Positions 11,534 through 24,899 of a DNA stretch of 64,000 nucleotides are shown piece after piece (position 1 is the stretch's first letter; each line of letters opens with the position of its first letter). Where the stretch lies: positions 165,096,194 through 165,160,193 of the forward strand of contig CM060962.1 in NCBI GenBank assembly GCA_030765045.1, in the 5' to 3' direction. The DNA comes from Tenodera sinensis. Lineage: Eukaryota; Arthropoda; Insecta; Mantodea; Mantidae. Under the pieces are notes generated by a model that was not told where the DNA came from, searched no databases, and worked only from the letters and a program-made list of their open reading frames with translations. The translations under genes were made by a program, and so were the position numbers.

Positions 11534-11610
<77 letters not shown>
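11534..11610 (+). repeat. (AAT)n/(GATAAT)n microsatellite
   Basis: About 20 AAT units followed by several GATAAT units. It produces a spurious poly-Ile ORF, which should be ignored. Confidence 0.97.
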
Positions 11611-12688
11611 AAAGGTTTCATTCTTTGCATAAGTTCAGTTTTCTACAGCTTTTAGATGTAAGTAGCACTATAGAAGCAAGAATCACTCTTGAAACTAGAT
11701 AAAATAATCAATGGGAATGATTTTGTTTTAAAAATCACTCATATTTCAATAAAGTTGTGCAATAATATATTCTTTCAGTGGTAAAAAGAATGCAATTAAG
11801 GCAGCACATTTTTCATGTTCTATGGAGCAGAAATACTATTTTAATGTATAACTAGGCTGTAATGACATAATGTTTCATAATCAAAAACACCATTTTGATC
11901 CACCATAGATGTTCTTTTATGTTAGCTGTTATCTTCAGATAAGATTTCTATAGAATTTATTTTCACAAAAACAGATCTTCACCAAAGAGGATTGTTGAGA
12001 ATGTTGTTATAAATAAAGCTGAGTATATTAAGTGTATCTCTGTTAGAGTGAATACATCAGATTTATGCAAATATTGTTACCTAAAAAGTTAGTTTAAATA
12101 TACGTTGTTTGAAGTATGAGATGGCAAAAAAATAAAATTCTTCTGTAGTGCATTCACAATTCACCCCACTTCATTGTTATGTCATACTTGATATGTGGTG
12201 TGTGATAGTCCAAATTTTTCTTTGTGGCAGACCACCAATTTTGCAGTTATTTTCTTCTTAGTCTCAAAACTGGACAGCTCTTATGTAACAGATGAATAAT
12301 CTATAAATATAATAAAACTGTATTTAAAATTTTGGTTTTTTTTTGTTTACTGGATTTTTAATGATTCCTCATGTTTCATCATTGTTTATGTAAATAAATG
12401 AGTTAATATTGGTTACATTGAAATTTGGTGGTCAACATGGAAACTAGTTTGGTTTTAAGTATGTAAAGTCCACCATGCTGTACATCTAGAGTGGAACATC
12501 ATAAAATCCAAGCTGTATTTTTGGTATAATACCAAATCAGAGTATTACATGGTATAGTATATGGTATCATTGATCAAATTGTTTCTTTTGATGACATGAA
12601 CATTAGTAAGAAATATTGATATATTTTGTTTTGAAAAATTATGTTAATTTTGCCATGCCAATAGTGTTTAGCTTTATCATATATGCAC

Positions 12689-12760
12689 CGGGCCCTAATG
12701 ACCTAGTTGTCAACGGGCCCTTAAACAATACACTTTCACACTCACTCATATATTCACACC
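12689..12760 (+). repeat. Retroposon 3' tail with GGGCCC hairpin
   Basis: The core is GGGCCCTAATGACCTAG, then TTGTCAACGGGCCCTTAAAC, followed by a degenerate (ACTC)n run. The same core recurs at 24736, 35503 and 53572. The 53572 copy has a 13-bp TSD, so I read all four as 5'-truncated 3' ends of one LINE/SINE family. The two GGGCCC arms can pair as a stem. Confidence 0.8.
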
Positions 12761-13200
12761 AAAGAAATAAATTATTACTTGTTACAAAATTAATGAGTAG
12801 CAGTATTAATGTAACAAAGATTAAAATAAAATGACTGTTTGACTATTTTGTACAGTATTGACTTGGATTACACTTTAATGAAAAATAACTGCACTCACTG
12901 TTTTAAAAGGAAGGGAAAATGACATTAAATGCTCTTTCACAATAAATTTTACGAAAAGCCAAAAGCAAAACTATAAAAACACTTTATGACAGAATTATGA
13001 CATTATTAAGCGTTGAAACAACTTCCCACTTTATCAGACAACCATTATTGAATTTCTTGATTCTCAACTAGTTTTGGTGCATCTGCCTGCATTTCTTTGT
13101 ACTGGAGGTTCCATTTAACCGAAATCAGCCTTTGGTTGTTGCCGCAGAAAGTTTGTATCTGATTTTTGGTGTGGATTCACCCATAGATTTTGTCCTTTTT

Positions 13201-13232
<32 letters not shown>

Positions 13233-14294
13233 GGGTTGATGATTGTGGTACATTCAGAAGATTAAATACCAACAAACTTATTGATTGTTCACCATTCAAT
13301 CAGGTAAAAGGTGATATGTTGAGTAACAGTCCATAAACTGTCTAGAAAAAAATTGTCATCTCTAGCTTTAAATTTGGCAAATTTAGCCACAATTACTCCA
13401 CTGTCATGCCCCAGCATGCTTAAACAGACAAGTTGCCTGGTGGTTATTTGTGACAGTGATCTTTACAGTAATGAAGGTTGTGTGTATTATACTATGATTA
13501 ATACAGTATTATACAACATTTTTACAACTGTATGCCAGTTGGCTTAAACATTCTGATTAAGATTACCTGTATTTTTCCTCAGGCATTAGGATGAATAACA
13601 ATAATTTTAGCACTTAGGATGTCAGTGATGAGCACTGATTTCATCTTCTGATGTGCTTGTGGTGGTTAAATGATGTCATTCTTAGGAAACAAAAATAAGT
13701 TTTAAGCAATGTTTTAGCATTTGCATTTGCAAGATCTAGAACAAATGATTTCAGTTCACCCCAGGTAATTTCTAATGAGCAGATGTGTTTGACAGGAACG
13801 TGGCTAAAGTATAGCATGTGTAATTTGAGAGAAAAATATTCAGATATGAATATATTTCTGTTTTTCGTTATCATATCTTTGGTTGAGGCAGAGCAAAGTT
13901 GTGTGTATTATAAAACTTGGACATGCTGTAGGATACGCAAGTAGCTATGATTTTTATAACAATCTGGTTGGTCCTAGGAAATCTCTGTGTTCTGAGATTC
14001 AAATGTTTCACCTAGTTTAGTGGTGTTACAAATATCTACTTAAAGAATAAATGTCATGGTTGCTTATTGTATTCATAAATTTCATACCTTTATTGCCTGA
14101 ATATCTGGTAATTTAAGACCATTGTTAACTATAAATATATTTCATATGGAGAATTTTAGTTAATTTATCTATTTTAATTTTTAAAAAAATGTCATGATTT
14201 GGTTCAAAGCATGAGGTTTTAGCCTGACAAATAAAATGTGTATATTTTAGCTTCGAGCAACAGTTTGCAAAGTTTTCATTCTCATTTCATTATA

Positions 14295-15010
14295 CAGTAT
14301 AACCTCACTGACACAAATTCAAAGGGACCATAAAATCAAGAGTTTGTGCTAAAAAATATTGTGTTAAGTGAAAAACACAGATTTTAATACATATACATGT
14401 ACAGTAGTATGGTAATGCATAATACACTACAGCATCAATCACTTTACATTGCTGTAGACTTATATCACCATAAAGCAACTGTAAAAGTACACGTACTCGC
14501 AAATTACGTATTTTCTTTTTAAAAAATTCAAGCATGATCTGCTGACGTTCACAGGAATGAAAATATCTTGTTAACTATACTGTTAACTATAATTGTAACT
14601 ATACTGTCCATAAACTCAAGTGACGTCAGATGTTTGGAACTGATTCAGCCAACCAGCAGATCAACTAACGTCTTCAATGCCTATATTTTTGTCAATCTCA
14701 TTTGTTTTTGACTGAATCATAGAGCCACTTAAAGGTATGTTAAATGCACGCATATAATTGAACCATTCTAACAATAACGTCCCGATGCCTTCATACTTAG
14801 CACTACAAAGTCGTATAGATTTATTTCCGGAGCCTGATGCATTAATGAGTCTTGATTCTTAATTATCATAGATAAAGCAGATTTGGCAATTCCAAATTGC
14901 TCTGCAGTTGCTGTTTTCTTTGTACCACTTCACCTAGAATCTTAAGCTTTACCTGTACATTTAGAGCCGTCGGTTTGCTCTTTGCCTTTGCGTGCTTCCA
15001 TTTGCAGATT
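14295..15010 (-). mobile_element. pogo/Tigger-like element fragment
   Basis: The left boundary TACAGTATAACCTCACTGAC resembles a Tigger TIR. The minus strand from about 15000 to 14640 encodes, with frameshifts, a CENP-B-type N-terminus (LNVQVKLKILGEV; TATAEQFGIAKSALS). A second HTH-like region follows (NIPLSGSMIQSKTNEIDKNI; SAGWLNQF). The catalytic DDE domain is missing: TIR-proximal sequence follows the DNA-binding domain directly, so this is an internally deleted, non-autonomous copy. Extent on the right is approximate. Confidence 0.72.
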
Positions 15011-15084
15011 TTTATTCAGTATTCTAGCTCAATTTAGGTATGACTAAAAGAACACCTGGTGTAGAGTATGTTTCTAAATGTTAT

Positions 15085-16285
15085 TGGCTAATGATTTCTG
15101 ACAATGAAGTCATTAGTCCTCTTGTTCTCAACTATTTTTCACTGATGCGATGGGGCACAAGAAGTGGCCAGGCATATTTGAAGGTGGCCGTGATTCATTT
15201 CCACTTGCAGATCACATAGAGAACAAAGTGGTACAGAATATATACCAATTCTGTTCAAATGCTTTGCCAGACAATCATGTCCCGTAATCAACCTGAAGGT
15301 TGCAACTGCCATTTTTCGAGGATACTCAGGAATTGCTGTTTGAATGTTTGGTAGCCCCATCTTTTTTATTTTTCATAGTAATATTTTGTAATAATTTGTT
15401 TGAAGTTAGAGTTAACTAATCTTTTAGCTGCATAAAGTGTTAGATTTGCTATAGACCTCTGTACACATCTGGTACCCTTTTTTTGCAAGAAAATCAGCTT
15501 TGTCATTACTACTCAGTTCACGGAGCTGGTCTCCATTGGAACACTAGGTGTTTTTGAAGCGCTGTTAGATGGGTAAGGATTTTCCAACATTCTATAATAG
15601 TTTGGCTTTTTGGTGACAAGAGTAATTTCTATAATTGCCCCACCCTGAAATCTGAGAGTATAACTGCTTGATGAAAATGTGAGATTCTATACAAAAGATT
15701 TTGGAGGGCCATTCGAATTGCTTCAATTTCTCCATCGAAGTTTGTAGTTCTGTAGCTTAAAGATTTGTAATAGGAAAAGAGGTGACATGTGACTCCAGCC
15801 CCTGCTCCATCTTGGTTTCATATCAGTGATCCATCAGTACAGATATGGAGCCTTTCATGTTCCGGAAATCTAGTATGGATTGTCTTTAATGCCAATAATT
15901 TTAGAACACTAGTTGGAGTATCACTTTTCTTAACTTCTTCTGTCAGGTGTAAATAATATGTGATATCTGATCTTTGTGTCAGATTGACTTTCTTCTTGAT
16001 GTCTTGAATTTTGGAAAGAAGGCTCTCTTGATTCTTTAGTGTATGTGTAAAATTTCTCTTTTTCCATGTATTGAATGGGAGTCTGATCAACTTTTCGTAT
16101 TGAATAAGAGCTATTTTTTTTCTATTTCATATTGAATGGGATATTGGTTGGTTAGTATTTCCATAGCTGGTATTGGTGTGGTTTTGATAGCACCTGTAAT
16201 TAGTCTCAGACTTCGGTTTTGACAGATTTGAATTTTTATTTAATTTGCTGTTACAAGAACTTTGCTGCAGTAAGTAAATAATGGC
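15085..16285 (-). mobile_element. LINE copy (RT end, RNase H, C-terminus), minus strand
   Basis: This is the same LINE family as 3866-4509, here minus and longer. It starts near 16285 in the RT C-terminal region (LRLITGAIKTTPI; QYEKLIRLPFNTW). It continues in 16090-15818 to RNase H (RLHICTDGSLI), then broken RNase H blocks (ILSD; HLTALQKHLVFQW). It ends in 15360-15139 with RLITGHDCLAKHLNRIGIY and the Cys/His tail. The 3' end matches TCATTGTCAGAAATC and ATTAGC before diverging. 5' truncation abuts the IS630-type fragment at 16294. Several stops and frameshifts. Confidence 0.85.
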
Positions 16286-16293
16286 TTTATATA

Positions 16294-16990
16294 CAGGGTG
16301 GAAGGGAAGTCATTACATTAATTTAAACCAGTGATATATCTCGGTATTTGGAACACATTTTGTATCTTACGTTTTCGTCTGACCATTTCCTACGGAGATA
16401 TTTTAGTTTTATTGAAAACAAGCTGGTAACACTGCAGGTTTCACTTTCACTAAGTCAGTACATAAACAAACACACATCACGGAGCCACGTGACTTGTGAG
16501 TGTAAACATAAAGACATACCATGCCATGTCTGCTACGTTGTAATAAATAGTTACATCTGAATTGTCCAGATACTGTAACCGAAACTCACAATCTAAGGAT
16601 ATTGTTAATCATTTCCTTCAACATCAAACTTTATTGTTTTGTAGCTGATACTGCTATAACTTAATAAACCAAACCATCTCTCTGACTTATAAACACAAAG
16701 GTACATTTGTAGGCTCTTACAAAGTGTACCAAATGATATTTTTAAGGCGACAGCAAAAGAATAAGCAATGAACCAAATGGTTCACCCAATTCACAGGTAT
16801 TCTTCGAAATGTCCACCATTTGCCCACCTGCAAGCCTCACACCTTTTTAACCAATTACGTCGCACTCTAACAAAAACACCCTCATTGTTGCTTATTTCTT
16901 CTGCAGCCAGATAAATGCATTCTCTCAAAGATTCAAGGGCAGTACATTGTACTTTGCTGCAGAAGAAATGCATACCTCTTTAAAATAGTT
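16294..16990 (-). mobile_element. IS630/mariner-type fragment, transposase C-terminus
   Basis: The left boundary is TACAGGGTGGAAGGGAAGTC after TA, a typical TIR form. The minus frame 16973-16791 encodes the last part of an IS630-type transposase: ALESLRECIYLAAEEI and then RRNWLKRCEACRWANGGHF. The catalytic domain and right TIR are not seen. The gap between the TIR and the stop (about 490 bp) is longer than usual and may hold another insertion. Confidence 0.7.
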
Positions 16991-19417
16991 TGTCAAATGA
17001 CTTATAATGTTAACAATTTTCCAAAATATTTAAATGTCTCCACTTTGAGATCCATAGTGACCAGTTTTTAGTTTGTGTTTGCGCTTACAAAAAAGTGGTT
17101 AATAACATGGTTAACATATACTGTCTTGTTTTTTCAAGTTGGACTGTGTAACTATACTAAAATGTATATTACTTCACTATTACCCCATCAAACCATGTAT
17201 ACTAATGTCAATAAAGTCATTTCGTCAAAAAAAAAATAATTTGTATCAAATATTTGGAGTCATCTAGGTTCTTGACCAATGGTTATAGATGGCATATTAT
17301 TTCACTGTCACACAAATATTGTGTGAACAATGCTGCAATGCTTTTGCACCTTCATTCAAATGAATTTAGCCACATTCAATATTAAAATACAATGCAAAGT
17401 TTAATTTCTAAGAGAAATCTTGCAATAACACACCACATGATCTCATATTGATGGTTGACGGTAGATACTTTCGGATGGAGGGGAGGTTAGGGGAGGTATC
17501 GCCTGGCATTAGTAAAATTAAGAGGGAAGGGAAGTGCAGGTGACGAATTTGTGCCAGGTATAAGCATTGGTGGGAGGGATGGCAGCTTCAGTTGTAATTT
17601 ATGACAAGGGGATCACTAGTTTTATTTCACCCCAGTAGTCTGCCAAAGAGGACAATTGTTTTGGGAAAATGAAGAGCTAGTCCTTTATTTTTATTTTCCA
17701 TCTTCTAATCTCCTTTCTTTCATTGTTAGTATTATTCCTTGTTTCCATATTAATTTGTGTCTTTCCCTCTTCCTAGGTCCCACTGGAGTCATTCATGTAC
17801 CTTCTTTAGCAGTCTGCCCTCATCCATCCTTTTCATGTGTCCAAATCATCTTAATTGTACTGGCAAGACCTTTATTTATGTATTAAAAGCAATTACTATT
17901 GCTTTATCTCATAACGGATGATAATCATAATAATTGGCATTATTGGGAAAATCTGTATCCCTTTGTCAGCATCGTTTTAACGCTAAAATGTATGGTTTTG
18001 ATTGTTTCATTCTGCTTTCTTAACTATGGAAAACTTGAATTATCATTATTACTTGAACAAATACACAATTTCAGTAACATTCATACTTGTCAGGCTTAAC
18101 ATTTCGACTTGTGTAGATTTGCCTGAGAATGTGACCACTTCAGTGGTACAGTAAATGCACTGAGCAAGTGTTTTGTTTACATCTGAGGCAGTGCTTGCCT
18201 AAAAGCACACACTGGTCTGGTGTTTTATTTACATCTGAGGATGGTGCTGGCATGGAAGCACATGCCGGTCATGTACTGTACTGCTAGCACATGCAATGCA
18301 GCTCTGCTTTGTAATTTACATTGCCAAAAAATGAACATTTTTACAAAATGGTTAAACCTACCAAAACAAAACTTAGTATTTTATATTTCTTACACTTGCA
18401 TCTGTTAGCCAGGTTATTCTGGCCGAAGCAATACCTTCCAACCTGTATACACTTTTAGCAGTAGTGTACATGTGGATATTTGTGTTCATGTGTGATTCTC
18501 ACCCCCTGCATTTCTTTTCTCTTATGTGCTGTTTCGTATGTTTTTAACATTCTTTATTTGTGCTTTGATACTGTGCTGAACAAGAATTAAGTTAAATTAA
18601 AAAATTAGTTAAATCACTACCTTAAAATTAATCATTTAGTCATGTCATTGACGTGTATTTCAGGATTTTCATTTCTGTGTGGTAAAACTTCTCAATGTGT
18701 AAACATATGCTGGAGAAAACAATGAGATAGATAATTGACACAATTCTTAAGTTACAGTTTTGCGAGTTCACATCAATATTCTTGACTTAAACCTATGATG
18801 GGGGAGAAGATGTAATCGTTTAAGGGCTTGTATTACAATCTCCAGTTAATAGGTGAGATTTGCTAATTCTGGGTTAAATGGAGTGCACTGTAGGTTAGTT
18901 AACCTGTAGTTTAACAATTTGGTACAGTCGGCAACATTTTTGTCCATGTTCGCAAGTCACCTAGATGTAAACTTGTAGCAGTAGATCTTCAAAATAAACT
19001 TTCTTTTGTAACTCTCTTGATCACTTGCCTGATTTATGTGTGTAATAAACTCTTAAACTTTTTATAAATTGATGTGGTGGGGTTTCATGGTTAATATACA
19101 TTATTTTGGGAGCTCAATAACTTGCTGTTAATTTTATAATTTATATAGTTATGGCAGCATTATATTTCGAAATGTTCGGCCGTTATGGTGTTAGGGTAGT
19201 TTGCATAAGTGAGTTTGGAATGGGCTAGGTGATTCTGGTATATTTAAAAAAAAAACAAGCTTTGCTTCTAAAATAGTTCTTGGAAGTAATGCAAAACAGG
19301 ATAACTATACATGTATATGTGTTATATTTTGCAATGGGACTGCACTGTTGTCATGGCAGCTACTGTGGACACCTCTTGGTTACTTGTATACTTAAACTTA
19401 CTAAGATGATCAGTATG
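16991..19417. other. No recognised gene; minor tandem duplication
   Basis: AT-rich non-coding sequence. Around 18165-18280 two diverged copies of about 50 bp stand in tandem; each carries TTTACATCTGAGG and AAGCACA. A G-rich stretch lies near 17475-17530. Short ORFs here have no coding character. Confidence 0.5.
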
Positions 19418-19898
19418 GGGTATATCAGGCACTGAAATAGCAGATGAAATTGCCAAAACTGCTGCAATATTACATCCAACACCTTCAAAACAGATATCTC
19501 TATCAGCAATAAGACTGGTTAACAACTCAATCACAAAAGAATGGACAAACACATGGTTAACATAGAAAAATGGAAAAACATTGCAACAACTATTAAATAT
19601 AAAACAACATTCCAAGAAGCATCCAGGTTTTTGCTTCAAGATCCAGAACAGGACATATTATAACAAGAAAGCACCTATATCGTTTTCACTTACAGAATTG
19701 TCTGTGTGTCCACTCTGCCTGAAAGAAGAAGAGGACCTCGAGTATGTTTTACTGAAATGTACTTCCAACAATTGCTATAGAAACATCCTTATAATCTCAA
19801 TTCCATCAATGGAAGAAGCTGTGCTACAATATATTTTATGCACGCCGAGGTTGTGGTATAAGGAAGTGGAAACCTATAATGAACTTTTAAAACAATGA
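19418..19898 (+). mobile_element. LINE C-terminal fragment (RNase H end, Cys motif)
   Basis: The plus strand encodes the end of LINE RNase H (GTEIADEIAKTAA) and a C-terminal region. The latter continues after a frameshift near 19560 to CPLCLKEEEDLEYVLLKC and ends at TGA 19896-19898. This family differs from the 3866 LINE. The mariner of 19897-20866 starts at the same bases as the stop, so the natural C-terminus may have been longer. Confidence 0.72.
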
Positions 19899-20866
19899 GG
19901 GTCACTCCAAAAGTAATACACACTATTTTTTAAAAATGCCATTTTCATTCTACATCTTTGAAATTTTTACAGTGTGTAAATACACACTTCCCGCTTGTGT
20001 TCAATTTATTTCAACTTGTCCCCGTGAGTGGCGCTGTCACAGCATGCCTTCAAGATGGCTGCTGCACTTGACATCTGTCAGAAGCAACGTGCTCTCATAG
20101 AATTCTTGTGCTGAGAAAATGAGACAGTGGGAAGCTTCCACAAGGTGTATGGAGATGTGCTATCGCGGTACAGTTAGTCAGTGGGCAAGCAGATTACATG
20201 ATGAAAACGAGACAGTGGGAAGCATCCACAAGGTGTATGGAGATGCTGCTATCTATCGCAGTACAGTTAGTTATTGGGCAAGCAGATTACGTGATGATAA
20301 AGGGCATTGCAATATTCAGGATTCTCCTCACAGCGGCAGGCCTCACACTGCACAAACTCCTGGCAATGTGCAGAGAGATGACGAACTGGTTTCTGCTGAC
20401 AGACGCATCACAGTGACTGAATTGTCACTCTACATTGGAATAGGGGAAGCAAGTTTATGCAGAATACTGAAAGTGTTGGGTTCATATGTCAGTCAAAAAA
20501 CCACGGAAGCGATCACAAAACTTGGATGGACAACATTGAAACACCCACCTGACAGTCCTGACCTGGCTCCGTGTTACTATCATCTCTTTGGGAAACTGAA
20601 AGGATCTCTTCATGGAGTGAAGTTTGAAGATGATGACTCCCTCATGAACGCTGCCAAACAGTAGCTCTAACATGCTGGTCCAGACTTTTACCGTGAAGGT
20701 ATACAGGCACTAGTTCCAAGATGGTGTAAGGCAGTTGAGAGGATGGGGATTATATGGAAGAATGAAATGTTCCCAAAGGATGTATTGTCACACTGTAAAA
20801 TTTTCAAAGATGTAGAATGAAAACTGTATTTTTAAAAAGTGTGCATGTCTTTTGTAGTGACCCTAT
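19897..20866 (+). mobile_element. Deleted mariner with ~80-bp TIRs and residual 181-aa ORF
   Basis: Long inverted ends (about 19897-19980 and 20788-20866) share AGGGTCACT, AAAAGnnATnCACACT and TTTTCATTCTACATCTTTG. The ORF 20119-20664 reads a helix-turn-helix (ETVGSIHKVYGDA; STVSYWASRLRDD) twice, because an ~88-bp segment is tandemly duplicated (20115-20202 and 20203-20291). It then jumps from SLCRILKVLG directly to HPPDSPDLAPCYYHLFG. The segment with the first two catalytic Asp is gone, and the third Asp reads Tyr. It cannot be catalytic, but a DNA-binding-only product is conceivable. Confidence 0.9.
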
Positions 20867-21559
20867 TATGTTCCATAGTTTAGTGTATAATCATGCAATG
20901 GACTCCTGTTATCAGTAATACTGGACACACTTAAAGAAGAATGAGAAGGCTGGTGTCTGTCTTGGTTCTAACGTACACTTACCTGTATTTTACTGCTGTT
21001 ACTCTTAAAACGCTGGAAACTGAGTAGGAGAGGAATGAAATGGTACACTTGATATACAAGTATTATACTTATTTCTGTCAGGTGTTTTATAGTACAGAGT
21101 TCTTAGTCATAAGGCTTACTCTATCACACTAAAATTTTGTGGAAATTAATTGAAGAAAAACTGTTGGAGAGTGTGATGAGTTAAAAAAAAAAAGACCATA
21201 CAGTTAGAAAGAGGCTGTAATGCTGCTAAAAATGATTACAAAACATAGGTGTGGAAGAGAATAAAATACAATTGTTGTTAGCCTTACTCGTTTTCCAATA
21301 TCCTCATTCCTCTCCTTGGATTTATTTATTCCGAGATCATATTCCTATTATACAAACACTGCACCAGCGCTTCGCTCTTGTCATCACTACAAAAGGAATA
21401 ATGTACGGCTTTCATTAGATTAAAACATTTAAGGATATTAAATCATATAGGCTTCACTGTTAACATGTGCTATGTCGGTTAGTGCTAAAGTACTAATCTT
21501 TGAAGTTATTAATGCTTATGTTTAGAAGCAAATTACCACAAACAAACAAAAACTGAAAA
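20867..21559. other. No recognised feature
   Basis: AT-rich sequence between the mariner and the Penelope fragment. Nothing recognised on either strand. Confidence 0.5.
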
Positions 21560-22480
21560 GCCTATGCGAGAGCAAATTAGAGACTTGTATCACAAGAGCA
21601 TTTCCACACATATTCAAAACTTAGTACGGATATGTAGATGACATCTTCGCTATCGTTAAAAAAAAACTCAGTATGCATTAAAACTACTAAACTTACAGGA
21701 CAGATCTATAAAATTCACTGTTGAAACAGAACAAGAAGATGGCTACCTTTTCTGGATTTGAAAATGATGAGAAATATGGACAAATTAGAATATGGCATAT
21801 ACAGGAAACCAATAATTTCAATCCAAAGGCTCATCAGCATGCTTATCTTTCATAATTTGATTCACAGATTGATTAATATCCTCATTAACAATTGGAGAAT
21901 ATAGAAAAGAGCTGGACCACATTAAATATATCACAAATTTGAATGGTTTCAAATCCAACCTTATAACCAAGTTGATAAATAAACAGTAAAACATGGATCA
22001 GGGATGTCAATAAATTAAAAACAGGAAATAAACAAAGAAGCTGCAAATTCTCACATCATCCAAAAGTGTTTAGTAAATTCAACAAGGTTTTTAAGGATTA
22101 TAATATAAAACTGGTGCCTGAAAACTAAAAAATTTGCTCAACCAACCTTTGAAAAGATTCTACTCCAAGTTATAAATTATCAGGAATTACTACATTAATT
22201 ATAAAGATTGTCATAAGATATACATTGGCAAAACTGAAGGAACACTTGATATAAAATACAGACAGATAAATCAGCAATAGCCCATCATTATTGGTCATGC
22301 AACCAAAAGATTAGCCAAGAAACTAAACTTTTAAAAACTGGCAAAGTATCACTGGAAATTAACAGTGTGGGAGAATATTCACATCATCAAGAGTAGGAAT
22401 TGAGTAATTAATATTGAAGTACCAGCAACAGACATCTTATGACTGACCAATGGAAATTAAGCAGGAAATCAGTCGACTGA
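21560..22480 (+). mobile_element. Penelope-like element fragment (RT and GIY-YIG)
   Basis: The plus strand, with many stops and shifts, encodes the Penelope RT catalytic block (YVDDIFAIVKK near 21635), then KFTVETEQEDGYLFW and YRK-type blocks. The interdomain region follows, and a GIY-YIG endonuclease remnant near 22205 (NYKDCHKIYIGKTEGT). This order, RT then GIY-YIG, is specific to Penelope-like elements. No terminal repeats found. Confidence 0.82.
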
Positions 22481-23899
22481 ACTGATGATGGAAAGGAGCC
22501 TGTCAGAAACTAGTCCTGAAGGATTTTTAAAGTGGAGCAAAAGAGCTTTTTAAATGTCTCAAATAAGTTTATAAATTTTATGTTGGTTAGTTGTCAACGA
22601 AAGGTCATAATACCAAAATTTGGACCTGAGTGCCAGTTAATGAGAATCTTTACCAGAGATAGTAATACAAGCCCTAAACCAGAAAAAAGTTCCTGTTATT
22701 TGTACAATAAAAGTAATGCAATGCTAAAGTAATCAAATTTCAATATCTTAAGGGAACCAAGAAGTGCAAAATAACCAAATTTACCATTTTCTGTTTCTGA
22801 TGTTATTTAATTTTGTAATTCTTCCTGATTCAATGTATGCATGGTTTGAGTTCTTGAAGCATTTAACCTTTTGAAAAAGACAGAATGTGCATCTCATCTA
22901 AAGAATACCTCTTATTTAACTTTTAGCATTTAAAGTGATTTAAGTTGTCTGAGATAAACTTTATTTTTCTCTTTTGTCTGAAAGCAAATAGGTGCAATAT
23001 AAAAGTAATAATCAACCATATCAGAACAGTGGCTGCAACTTCTAAGTACTGTAGAATTCATAAAAGTAGCTAATGTCTCAAAACTGCATTTTCATAAACA
23101 TCTGTTAATCAAAAGATATAAAACTTACGAAGTTGAAACTTTCATTTTGGAAGTTAATTCGTTATTGTACTGAACTAACACTGTACTTTATGAGTAATTG
23201 TCTCAAAGTTTGAGTGAAATATTTCAATTAATTTTCTTCAAAAAGAGACCGTTAAAGTTGTAGTAAGTATCACTTGCAGTAAATTCCTATAGTCCAATGA
23301 TATGAAAGGGTTCTTAATGTTTAGCAAAAGCGCTAACTATTGGCTTGTTTCTGAGGCAAAAAAGTCTAAAATGTCAGTATTCGTTCTGTTTTGCTGCAAT
23401 TTGAAATAAAAGTGGTGTTGGTCATTAAAATTTTAAGTTTAGGATTCCTGTTGTTTCCCCTTTGTTCACTGTAGAAGTGCTATCTGAGATCATGGTGATG
23501 CAATTGCTTCCATCTTCAGCTTTAGAAATACCTCTAAAATATGTGTCAATAAAATTTTAAGTAGGTGAAGTAAGTATTTTAGCTGACCCATCTTCCATTT
23601 AAATTATGGTTCCATTCTGTTATCTTTTAATTTCTACATTCAATATTAATTACTAATGATTAGTGGGTAACATCTAATGATAGCACTTTTAATGCTTAGA
23701 AAAATGTACTTCCTTATAGTGTGCTGAAGCTTGCATCTTCTATTGCTCATAATATTATCATAATAGATGTTTTTATAATAATTACATCTGGTTATTTATA
23801 CAATTCTGGCTTCCACTGTTTTTTAGGACCTAGTTGTCCAGTGTTTTCTTATTGCAATATATTTCTGCTGTGTATGCATTCCTGTTTCCAACTGAATTA
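22481..23899. other. No recognised feature
   Basis: AT-rich, no recognised protein family, RNA or repeat. Confidence 0.5.
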
Positions 23900-24606
23900 T
23901 ACAAGGTGTTAGGGGTACGAGCGCGCAGACTTCAAAGGCAACTTCCGGACGTTAAACTGAAACATAAGTTCCTGTACCATTTTCCTCTATGGTGCATGGT
24001 TTCATAAATAGAAATTAAAACTGGTCAAAAGTGTGATTGCGAATATGTCACCACTCCGTTATCGTTTACTTCTGTAATTAGAACAGTGAGGTAGAGCTAC
24101 AAAAGATGTGTTATTTATGTATTTACCATATGTTGCTAAAATGAATTGTTTAACCACAAAATGATATGAAAGGACTGGATTCCAGCGTGTCTATTGGAAT
24201 AAAGTCGTGGGCATACACTTGGCAACCCCACAACATTAGCGCATAAGAAGAGCGGATGGTGAGGGAATGTTGATAGTACAACTACCCCCGTGACATCCGT
24301 GCACAACAGCAGGTTCTGTCAGTGCTTCAGGTGCGTTAAATGCATTCAGAACTATGGCAGTCTTTACAAATCAAGAGTATTTAGATATGCTTCCTGCTTA
24401 GGGTAAAACTGATTGCTACACACGTGAAGTGCAACGCTTGATGATCTTCGCACACGTGTGTTTGAAGCAGCCCTAGAGATTGGGTAGAACACAGCTCTAA
24501 CGAGGGTAGGGCAAAATTGGCTAAGATGCTTGCATAGATTCTCATGGAGCACATTTTGAACATCTACTGTAAAAGACATCTTGTTGAGTTTGCAGTTATT
24601 GACCAT

Positions 24607-24899
24607 TAATAATCATCTTCTTCTTCTACTTCTTCTCCTTCTCCTCCTCCTCCCCCTTCTCCTCCTCCCCCTTCTTCTCCTCCTCCTCCTTCTCCTTTTC
24701 CTTCTCCTCCCTCTCCTCCTCATTCTCCTTCTTCGAGCCCTAATGACCTAGTTGTCGGCGGACCCTTAAACAAAACTCACTCACTCATTCTCCTTCTTCT
24801 TCTTCTTCTTCTTCTTCTTCTTCTTCTTCTTCTTCTTCTTCTTCTTCTTCTTCTTCTTCTTCTTCTTCTTCTTCTTCTTCTTCTTCTACTTCTTCTTCT
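24607..24899 (+). repeat. (CTT)n/(CCT)n microsatellite
   Basis: Polypyrimidine tract dominated by TTC/TCC units, interrupted at 24736-24790 by the GGGCCC-type retroposon tail. The tail's ACTC run merges with the repeat, so the microsatellite may have grown from it. Confidence 0.95.
24736..24790 (+). repeat. Retroposon 3' tail, GGGCCC-type
   Basis: The core is GAGCCCTAATGACCTAG, then TTGTCGGCGGACCCTTAAAC, followed by CTCACTCACTC. It is a diverged member of the family at 12689, 35503 and 53572. Both stem arms have one change each. Confidence 0.78.

Larger units (their letters stand above)
10870..14294. other. Long repeat-poor AT-rich non-coding DNA
   Basis: No protein family is recognisable on either strand. 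Contents are a microsatellite (11534-11610), a retroposon tail (12689-12760) and a (GTTTT)n run near 13198-13232. The rest looks like single-copy intergenic, intronic or UTR sequence. Confidence 0.6.

Noticed and set aside
11484..11702. Poly-Ile ORF
   Set aside because: Translation of an AAT microsatellite.
20482..20673. Minus ORF over the mariner
   Set aside because: Shadow of the transposase frame on the other strand.
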